From NCBI GenBank assembly GCA_037176885.1, contig JAWWNJ010000201.1, positions 62,001 through 126,000 of the forward strand: a stretch of DNA of 64,000 nt, in the 5' to 3' direction. Both the position numbers and the translations under genes were made by a program. Source of the DNA: Favolaschia claudopus (Eukaryota; Basidiomycota; Agaricomycetes; Agaricales; Mycenaceae). The notes under the pieces are model-generated. The model made no database searches and was not told where the DNA came from. It saw nothing but the letters and a program-made list of their open reading frames with translations. This document shows positions 55,830-64,000 of the stretch, in pieces (the stretch's first letter is position 1; the number at the start of each line of letters is the position of its first letter).

Positions 55830-57712
55830 AACTGGGATATCCATCCTCTCCCCACTCATCCGACTGGAGCCCGTACCCGTGCGGAACAACATTGTTTGGA
55901 TCGCAGCCTCGAGGGTGTCGTAGAAACAGTTTTCATCGAGTCGTCATCATCGAATGGATTAGCCTGCTTTGGAACGGCAACTGCCTCATGATGGAAATTG
56001 TCTTCGTGCGCCTCGGCGATCCGTTCCTCCAGGCTCTCCGTATCGTCCGACTGGCTTCCGGTGGCGCTGGGTGGATTGGAAATCTCTTCATCTTTGAGTT
56101 GACCCGCGCCTGTTTCCCCAGCAGCCCGTTGACGTTCACGACCATGAGTACCGTAATAGCGCTCGAGGACATTGGGATGGACCCCGTTGCAGTCCTCGTC
56201 ATAAAAACTATTCTGTAACCGGCCCATAAAACACATCTCCTATCGGAAATTGTCAATTATTGTGCAAACAATGTTAATTCAATCATGAACCGTACCTCAG
56301 GGCTTTGGTCATGACCTTCGCCTGAAATTGGATGGCAGTTCCATTCTGAGCGAAAGCTGTCGCAGTCTTCGTTGATGAGATCGAGAAATAAGAAATGGAG
56401 AAGCCACAAGTGGTGGGGGTTACCCCGATCCAGACCATGAAGAGCCTCGAGGCGATAAAAGAAGGCTCTCCAGCGTCGAGCAAATTGAGAGCCAACCTCA
56501 ACCCAGAGCCGCTCGATTTTCGTGTTGGTTGTGGATCTGTAATAAGGTGGTTACGCACAATGCACTGTATTATATATGAAAGTGACTTACGACCCCCAAA
56601 TGAATGACCCGCGACCAAGGCCCCCGCTTCAAAATCATGTACACGGAGACCTTCTTGTTCTCTGCACCACGGTCTCCGCGCATACGGGATGGAAGTCCAT
56701 ACTTGCCAACAGCTTCAAGGAATACATCAAGAACTGTTGAAGCGCGGTTGTTAGTACTGGCGCGCAAGCCAGTTATCTGACAGTGGTCAGTCAATGAATA
56801 TTGATTCCCAAAAGCGTGAAAACATACCGTCCGAGAGTACCCATCCACTATTCCGTGAATAACAATACCCCAAAGAATGAGTTTGTGGTGGCCGTCAATA
56901 TGCCATAGCGCATGCGGCCAGGAAACTTGGTATTTGCCGCGCTCGATAATGCGGCGCTGGCGCAGAATCCGGCCAATTCCGTCAACGCGGCGGACAGATG
57001 AAAACACGCGACGTTTTTGAACGCGGACGCCATGGCAGCGTAAGAAACCGATAAGGTATCTGATTCCAGAATCTGGCTTTGCTTTGCGAAAAGACCTCAC
57101 CAGTTTATCGAGATCAGCTTTCGATAACTGAGTGAAATCATTGTGAACCCCATGTTTTTTCATCTGATCAATTAAAGTGGGCCGGCTGACACCCATAGCA
57201 CGGGCGAGTGCTGCAACTGAGATACGACGGTGAGAAGCCATCGCCTGCAAGCAACTCTGGGTTGATCTCTTTACGAGGGCGGCCTCTCTTCCCCGTGCGG
57301 ATGACGGTCACTGGGGAGGCAAAATGTACATGACTTTCCTGTCTGAACTCCATTTGAGCCTGGATCTAGTTTTGCGTAAACAATTCCGCATACCTTTCCG
57401 ACGCCAATTCCTGTGCCTGACAGAGATTGCAAATTAATTCACCGACAGCTTCAGTGCAGTCAAGCACCCATGGCATAGGGATGTGCTCTTCTTCTGCATG
57501 TGCTTCGAATGCTTTACTCGAGTAAGTATTGGCAACAGCTCTTTTGTTGCGTGTTGAGCGTGAAATTCAAGACGTTTGGCGTCAGCGTCTTGACTGAGTA
57601 CTGAAGACGCGGAGCGGAAGGTGCCTAACATGAGCTCATATGCTGCATGCACATTTGGAGACCAGGGCTCATTTTCCGGCTCGGGGAGAGGAGGAAGTGG
57701 ACGCGACATAGT
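55830..57712 (-). pseudogene. rve-type (integrase-core) DNA transposase, agaric family, one frameshift
   Basis: Minus strand. ATG near 57710 (MSRPLPPLPEPENEPW) begins a variable N-terminal part; then, after an intron and frame change, the AT-hook-like KRGRPRKEINPELL (about 57265-57300). Next come an HTH (HRRISVAALARAMGVSRPTL, about 57175-57240), RYLIGFLRCHGVRVQKRRVF, and the integrase-like core with Asp in ALWHIDGHHKLILWG (about 56885-56925), Asp in MRGDRGAENKKVSVYMI (about 56630-56690) and Glu in TKIERLWVEVG (about 56480-56520). The C-terminal part WLLHFLFLDLINEDC ends in an acidic tail (about 55860-56220). The splice joining core and Glu part needs one G fewer at the GGGGG run near 56598, so as written the frame breaks there. 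Known: this DDE integrase-core family is common in agarics. Confidence 0.75.
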
Positions 57713-57756
57713 GGAAGGAAGCAGACCAAATTTAGAGCCGACAGCCGAAGTTGGCA

Positions 57757-58194
57757 AGGACCTCGGCATATGCGGTAATATGTCCGATCCGAAACGGCCA
57801 AAATTCGCCACTTCCGTACGCAGAGTTTTTGCCGGTTTTTGATCACTTCTGTGCGCATTATTGATCGAATGGCGAGCAAAACCTTCGCTTGCGTACGCAC
57901 GACTGAACGAACATTTCAGCGGCACAGATCAGTTTCCGTGAGCATCACGGCTCTGACCTTCGAATAGACGGCAAATCTCATCATTTCCGTCAGCGCACTG
58001 TGAAATGGGCCGAAATTCGTACGCATCATGATTGGACATAGGTGCCGGTCGAGCCGTTCCGTACGCCCACAGGATCCGACCACACTATTGACTGCGGGTC
58101 AAATCGTACGCATTTTCATCGGACATAGAGCATATTTTAGGCCCAAATCCGTGCGCATCAGGATCGGACGTATTGGCGCATATGCCGAGGTCCT
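57757..58194. mobile_element. hAT-type MITE (438 bp, 8-bp target duplication)
   Basis: Ends AGGACCTCGGCATATGCG and its complement match over about 35 bp with a few differences. The target AGTTGGCA is at 57749-57756 and 58195-58202. The interior repeats words such as CGTACGCA and GTCCGATCC. It sits between the divergent transposase gene and BTB gene, in their shared upstream region, so it may have changed the promoters of both. Confidence 0.9.
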
Positions 58195-58232
58195 AGTTGG
58201 CAACAGTAAATTTGTTTGTTGTGCCACTCACT

Positions 58233-59283
58233 ATGAGCACCGACAACGACAAGATGGCCTTGGATAATTACAATAGGCAAGGAGTCGTCAAGAACATTGG
58301 TCAGTTCCAAAGGCATTCCACGTTCTGGTACTCCGACGGCTCAATAGTAATTCGAGTGAGATTCTTCGTGAAAAATAATACTCTCACAGATTGAGTCCGT
58401 TCCCCAGGTCCATGACAAGACCATTTACAACGTACACATCACCATGGTCCAGAAGCTGTCCGAGATCTTCAACAGTCTCATCACCATTCCCGACGGGAAA
58501 GAGAAAAATGATCCAACTCGGGAAGGAACTGAAGCGTATCCCCTCTTCCTCCCCGGGACAACTGTCAGCGAGTTCGACGATTTGTTGCAATGGATCTATC
58601 GCGCGTGAGTGGTATCGCTTGTCCACTGCACTTTATTCTGAAATACGCCTAGGGAGTGGCAAGCTCTGGGCAACGATGACATCGAGCGCGAACGCATCTG
58701 TACTCACCTGATGAAACTAGCGCATAAATGGGAGATCCCTGTCGCGACGGATTACGCAGTCAAGGTTCTGGATGGGATCCCCCTCCCCCCATCGCGCCGT
58801 ATTCAGCTGGGAGGCAGATTCAGCATTAACAAATGGATCAACAGTGGCGTCGCGGACATCTTTACGAGCAGGGTGACTCAGCTCCAAGAGGTCGATGTAC
58901 AAGCAATGGGCTGGCCGGTTTACATGATACTGGTAAAAGCGCAGGAGAAGATTGACGACGAAGCCCGACGCACTGCGTTTGTGCCCCCAGCGATGAGCAA
59001 CGACCCGTCTTGGCAGTGCTCTAACCATTCTGCCTGTCTTCGCACCTGGCCGAAGATTTGGTTTGACAAAATTGGGCGCCAGATCCTGCATCCCGATCGA
59101 CCGCTCATGTTGAGGCACATTCTTCCTACCGTCTTGGGTGATCCCTCGATTTTGAAGCACGCGAATCTGCATGAGCGCTGCCGGGAGGACATGGTAACAG
59201 TGATCTGCAAAACCAGGTTTGCAGATGAGACAATTGTCCCTCTTTGTGCGACGAAGGTTGTCGAGTACTTTGAAAAGATGTAG
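58233..59283 (+). CDS. BTB/POZ-domain protein, three exons, 322 aa
   Basis: Exons 58233-58355, 58390-58604, 58653-59283; 969 nt, all phases consistent. The first intron would be only 34 bp (GTGAG..CACAG), short for this organism; the second is 48 bp. The BTB domain (about residues 28-115) reads FQRHSTFWYSDGSIVIRI, VHDKTIYNVHITMVQKLSEI, and after an insertion PLFLPGTTVSEFDDLLQWIY. The rest is helical (HLMKLAHKWEIPVATDYAVK) with a C-terminal Cys-containing part. Known: BTB domains mediate dimerisation and, in some proteins, cullin-3 binding; agarics have large families of this short type. Start: first in-frame ATG after the MITE. No damage apart from the odd first intron. Confidence 0.82.
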
Positions 59284-59389
59284 CTGTTGTCGAAGACTTG
59301 TTTGTTTCCGTGTCGTTGTTTCGGATTGCGTCCAGTGCAAGCAAAGAAAGCGGTGATTTATTATATCAATACATACCATACATGATCAT

Positions 59390-60690
59390 ATTGTAGACTT
59401 CGCGAATTGTTGTACATATACCTTATTCGCTGTTCGTAGAAAGGAGATGTCGGGTGGGTAAGAGATTGACACAGCTGCGCAACGCCTCCATTTCCTACAC
59501 GAAGAGCTGTCAGGCGAGGATTTGAGTGGGAGATGAAGAAGAGGAAAAGAGAGCCGACTATTGACACGGAACCGCAAGGTGCGCCGAGATGGCCGCTGCT
59601 GCTGCGCACCTCCATAGGACCGATAGTACGTGCCCAGTGTATTGCACACAGCAGAAGCGACGTGTTCCGAGCGCGAACTTTGCGCTGTGGCACTCAACCA
59701 GAGAGTCATAAAAAAAGTAGCACTCACTTTGCACGTTTCGAAAGGAATGCTCCCCAAGAATCTGCAGGTGCCGGCACAAGTCTTCGGGGAATTCGTCCTC
59801 AATATCGATTTCTTCGTCAGGATTCGCGAACGGGGTGCGTAGCCACTCGATAGGTAGTTGCGTGCGCGCCAGGAGGAATGCTAGTTGCCGTTTCATTAGT
59901 CTGTGACCGCGTCAGATTCGTTCATGAGGGTATCGCGCAGAAACGCACGGGTTTCCGGGTACGTTGGAAGTCTTCCCGAACGAGTGCGGGATCACCAAGC
60001 CTTATTGCAAGGGCAAGGGCTTCAGGGAATTTGCGGTGCTGTACGTATATCTTGTGTGCTGTCCATAGGAAGGAGATGTCGTCCGGTGGGGGCAAGAGGT
60101 TGACGCAGCTACATACATTTAGCGACCTCAATAATACTGACAGAAATTACGCTCACCGTATCATGTACTGACAAACGCGGTTGAACGTATCGTCGTCCAC
60201 CAATTGTGCGATCCCGTCTATGACCTATCAAAAAGACGGCACACTCTCTCGCCAAAGAACGCAGATCGTCGATGCCGGTTCCGGGGTTGGCGCGTCGTCG
60301 ACCTCAGTCTCACGGAAAGTGTATTCGTCCCCGAGTTCGGCTGCAAGGTGCCGAACGTATTCGTGCCCCCACGTACCGGGATCAGCAAGAGGAGAGCCTT
60401 CTGGCTGTGAAGACGAAGCTAAAAGCCGGTAGCGCAGCGTTCCACGGGGTTGAGTGTCGGAGTAGGTCATAGCGAGGACAGAGAGAATGTCCGCAAAGAG
60501 AGACTAAGGTCCAGAGGTAACCATAAGTGCACCGAAAGATAACGGCGACGTACCTTGTCGTCGGAAGCAGGCCATGGATATAGCGGTCGCAGAAATTTGA
60601 GAGGTTTCGGAACGGAAGTCATAGACGACGTGAACGTTCTTATTAACGTGCGGAGAGTCTCCAGAGCGGGTCAGTAGAGCTCTGTATTAG
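59390..60690 (-). pseudogene. RPN1: Fragment of 26S proteasome subunit RPN1 (PSMD2), broken
   Basis: Minus strand. [17 protein letters not shown] (about 60575-60625) corresponds to the LKFLRPHY region near the N-terminus of RPN1. After an intron, [20 protein letters not shown] followed by [20 protein letters not shown] (about 60310-60445) matches the highly conserved [16 protein letters not shown] block. Then SCVNLLPPPDDISFLWTAHK (about 60055-60115), FPEALALAIRLGDPALVRED (about 59965-60030) and QLAFLLARTQLPIEW (about 59845-59890) follow the known RPN1 order. Part of the NLLPPPDDISF exon recurs, diverged, at about 59400-59470. The C-terminal repeat domain is absent. Known: RPN1 is an essential single-copy scaffold of the proteasome base. 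Inferred: a captured or duplicated N-terminal fragment; the intact gene must be elsewhere. Confidence 0.8.
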
Positions 60691-60974
60691 ATTCCTGAAT
60701 AGACTTTCCACCAATTTGAATGGTAAACGCACGAGTTCTTCGCCCTTCCCCTCCTTTGCATCCTTGCCGTCATGTTTTTAGGATCCTCTGAGGGAACTTG
60801 GATGTCGAAGTCTGTAAAGTATGGCATAAGATGACCCCGATGCGCCGGTGAATGATTTGCGAGCAACGCGACTGTTGCCGAGCTTGAAAACAGGCCTGCA
60901 GGCCATTGAGGTACTAGGTATGTAGGCGAGGAACAACAGAGACAAGCGGGGATCTGGACCCCGTGCCCGATGAT

Positions 60975-61392
60975 GCCGTGCTGTAAAGTAAAAGAACTCA
61001 ACAGCATTGACATCATCGCGGCGGGCCTGAAAAGCCGGGAAAATCGGTCCGGGGACCGTCCGAGCCTTGTGCACTGGGTCGCACGACGGCGCCGCTGGCG
61101 GCGGGACAAACCGAGTACAGTACAGCGTCAAACGGCCGGCGGGAGGGCCCGCTCGCTGTGCGAGATATAAATCCTATAGCTTGTCAAATTTCACAATATG
61201 TATATTGAGTGTCATTCACAATATATTGAGTGACTCAATATATATTGACCGCCAACTCACACTATATATTGTCTGTCTCGTCAAGCTATACAAGCCATAT
61301 TGCGACCTGAAGCTCTATTCACACTCAAGTATATGAGGTACACTTGCATCATAAGGGGTTTTGATTTTTTTTTTACAAAACGAACAGCATAC
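60975..61392 (-). repeat. Right ~0.4-kb inverted repeat bounding the 8.1-kb segment
   Basis: Complement of 53257-53665. Its outer end (61315-61392) is the 3' end of the following gene; the inner part carries the AATATATATTGA palindrome and the GC-rich block. Confidence 0.88.
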
Positions 61393-62713
61393 CCTTGGTC
61401 TGCCAGACCATCCATTCCGTGATGTGAATGAAATCTCTTCATCATCACCATCGTCAACGTCCCCCAGCGAAAGTTCTTCCATTGCTTGCGCAAACTCTGC
61501 ATCTGATGCAGCCTCGGCGTCGGAGTCGTTCCAAGGGTTTCTGTGACAGTTCGTGAAACACCGGCAAAAACAATCTCTGACCAAAAGCGAATTATGTTGC
61601 GAACTCCAGCAGTGTTGCGATATTTCATGAGACGGGTTTTGTGCGCGTGGAAATGAGACTGATATGGTATGTGTGAAGTCTTCCCTTTCTCTTCAAACGA
61701 TGTGTCCTTGTCAGACAATACAAAGAAGATCTACATGATTTTGGTCAAGCGTCAAGGTGATAGTGCAGTGCTGCTCTTACCGCAATCAAAACGAAAGAGA
61801 TGCTCTCGATCGTCAATTCCTGGATGTTCCGCATGACCCCATATGTTTTTGACGTAGGCTTTGCCTTGCCTTTGTCCTTGATGCTGGCAAGGCCGTACAA
61901 GAGGCATCGCAGACTCTACAAGTATAAAACTGAGCCTTTTGGATTTGAAGCAGACAAAATCAACTCACCAATGGAAGAATAGGGTTCAGTAGACAGCCCT
62001 TCGCGTCCTTCTTCAAGCCAGAATAGTAAATGGGGGGAGAAAGTAAGGGTAGCTTTGACTTGTCGTCTCCAGGAAAGTATAAGAACTCCTCTGGAGTTTT
62101 CTTCATTTCGGATTCTGTCTGCAGTTTTTCCCAAGAACCTTTAAGACGCTCAACGAAGTTGGAACGTCCGCTGCTCATGTACTTCAAAAACTGCAAGACG
62201 GTCAGCAAAAAAAAATTCAGTCCATCAATAAATCAGAACTGACATTGTCTTTGAAGCCGGGAAAAGACGACCCATCGACTAGTGAGTGGAACTTCACAGG
62301 AACGTGCTCATACAGAGTGCAGGTAAGCAAGTTGTTATAGAGCTTAGATGATTTGAAAATTGCGTCAATGTCTTCTGCAGTACCATCAAGGCTTATGCAT
62401 TAGCGCAAAGCTTTTCTCTAAAGCTTGAATAGCGTCGAGATAATTATGCGGATTAGCCTGGACTTTCTCCTTGCTGCCGCTTGTTGTCTGAGCGATAGTC
62501 TGGTAGTCACGCAGCTCTACCTGAGTACGAGCTAGTTGTAACTGGGTGTCTCTCAATGCCTACACCACATTTTTTTCAGATTCAATGAACGCCTCGTATT
62601 AAAAAAAGGGATGAAATGAATACCTCACGCAGTTCATCGACCGTTGCATCTGCACCTGGAATGTTGAATGTACGAAGAATGACCTCAACCTCGCCCTGGC
62701 CGTCGTCCTCCAT
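61315..62713 (-). CDS. Spliced hypothetical protein with coiled coil and C-terminal C-x2-C..H-x3-C site
   Basis: Minus strand. ATG at 62713 (MEDDGQGEVEVILRTFNIPG) and a donor after VDELRE lead, over an intron, to ALRDTQLQLARTQVELRDYQ (about 62500-62560), a coiled coil, and PHNYLDAIQALEKSFAL (about 62400-62450). Later exons: TCTLYEHVPVKFHSL (about 62290-62325), LQFLKYMSSGRSNFVERLKG and KTPEEFLYFPGDDKSKLPLL (about 62040-62200), YVKNIWGHAEHPGIDD (about 61800-61850), HKTRLMKYRNTAGVRNI, and an acidic stretch before the end VCCSFCKKKIKTPYDAS..HILECE with stop at 61315. The last 25 codons read a possible zinc site. Exon borders are only partly clear. I do not recognise the family. Its final codons lie in the inverted repeat. 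Confidence 0.5.
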
Positions 62714-62759
62714 TTGCTGGCAAAGAAAGTGGGAGTAAAGGTATGTTTTCGAGTGGCGT

Positions 62760-63240
62760 TGACGGTGATGAAATCTATTTTTGATGCAGTCAAAAGTTTA
62801 AATTTTCACTGTGGTCGTCGAGTCGGGTTAAAGCAATTTTGTGTCAAGGACAGTCAAGCATTACGGTGTAGTCCAAATACTAGTAATATACTATTTCATG
62901 AATAATAAACCAGTGTATTCAAAGCAAAAGATCAATCGCAAGTACAATGTTTAGGGAAGTATCGACGACAATCGTTGGTCTGTTTAGAAGTTTCGTCGTG
63001 AAATCCAATGCAAATTTGTGGAGCATCTGCCGGAGTAACTGAGATGACTGGAGAGATGGCATGCAACGAGGTAGATTCGGACGCCGGTGCCGCACTGGCG
63101 AAGGAGGAGGGTGCAAATGTTGGAGCGGACATGGGACCGGGTTTCGTCTACATGGAATGAGCTCAAAATTGGGCGTTTCAAATGATTGAGGGAAGCTCAC
63201 AAAGCCCGCATATATAGATCTCCAAGTTTACTGAAACGCT
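62760..63240. other. Unassigned stretch, no gene seen
   Basis: About 480 bp between the hypothetical gene and the CDC48 fragment. It includes the probable upstream region of the former. Overlapping frames at 62919-63200 minus show no family resemblance. Confidence 0.4.
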
Positions 63241-63244
63241 CATG

Positions 63245-63692
<448 letters not shown>

Positions 63693-63699
63693 TTTTGAA

Positions 63700-64000
63700 T
63701 CCTCGTTATTTTGCCCTTTGTCCCTAAAAACATGGTAGGCATACTTGGTACTGTAAATGTAATCTAAGTATCATAATAGACTGTTTTCGTGGAATTGTTT
63801 CGACCGGTGGTAGACTGTTATCAGGCCGACATTAGGCCATGACGAACGTATGCGCGTGTAGCGCGTAAGGTAAGGTATGGGGGGGTCTAGGCCTCGCTGG
63901 GGGCACTGGTGAGTAATGTAAAGATAAATAAGACGTACGTAGAGGGTTCAGGCATCATGGGCGCTTCTGCGGGTCGGGTGGGGTCTGCGAGAGGGTTCAC
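63700..64000. other. End of window, no gene seen
   Basis: 300 bp without an open frame of interest. CDC48 upstream exons are not visible here. Confidence 0.4.

Noticed and set aside
53257..61392. Classical transposon with 0.4-kb terminal inverted repeats
   Set aside because: No target duplication is seen at the outer borders and one arm is the 3' end of a host gene, so I describe it only as an inverted-repeat-bounded segment.

Overview
The window looks like a transposon-rich accessory region of a mushroom-forming basidiomycete (Agaricomycetes). The evidence is short introns of about 45-60 bp with GT..AG ends, a C2-NACHT-WD40 NLR-type STAND protein, a BTB protein, a RecQ-like helicase fragment and Cys-rich proteins of the kind expanded in agarics, together with Ngaro, pogo, copia and rve-type transposable elements. 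I cannot name the species.

Layout. 1-2.8 kb: decayed Ty1/copia end with its 3' LTR. 2.8-4.5 kb: RecQ-like helicase remnant and an unknown spliced gene, both minus strand. 4.5-12.9 kb: no recognisable gene; a 441-bp tandem array that opens into a 5.4-kb satellite-rich non-coding element, with a hAT-type MITE inside it. 12.9-21.3 kb: left arm of a large inverted duplication, carrying an intact nine-exon C2-NACHT-WD40 gene (minus) and a small convergent gene. 21.3-22.5 kb: 151-bp tandem repeat and unresolved sequence. 22.5-36.3 kb: nested insertions. A coiled-coil host gene has an intact pogo transposon in an intron and an Ngaro (tyrosine-recombinase) retrotransposon in its last exon; the Ngaro itself carries a tandem pair of Helitron-like elements in ORF1 and a 1.3-kb Mutator-type MITE in its reverse transcriptase. 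36.3-43.6 kb: mostly unassigned, with one Cys-rich pseudogene. 43.6-52.8 kb: right arm of the inverted duplication, with the same NLR and small gene, two TA-flanked MITEs and many small indels. 53.3-61.4 kb: segment bounded by about 0.4-kb inverted repeats that holds a Cys-rich hypothetical gene, an rve-type transposase, a BTB gene and a fragment of the proteasome gene RPN1. 61.3-64 kb: a spliced hypothetical gene and a CDC48 fragment.

The most unusual pattern appears twice, at 6.5-12.85 kb and 26.36-30.98 kb. In both places head-to-tail copies share a ~145-bp left end and a 166-189-bp right end that finishes in a stem-loop 4-5 nt before its terminus. One or two copies are short (about 0.44-0.48 kb) and the last is long (4.1-5.4 kb), with an unrelated, non-coding, satellite-bearing interior. 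At the second locus, removing both copies leaves Ngaro ORF1 in frame with no target duplication. This fits rolling-circle (Helitron-like) insertion with a non-canonical terminus.

The second theme is an NLR-type gene kept as an inverted pair about 22 kb apart. One copy is intact. The other is broken by two real MITE insertions and by many 1-2-nt indels that look more like consensus errors than decay.
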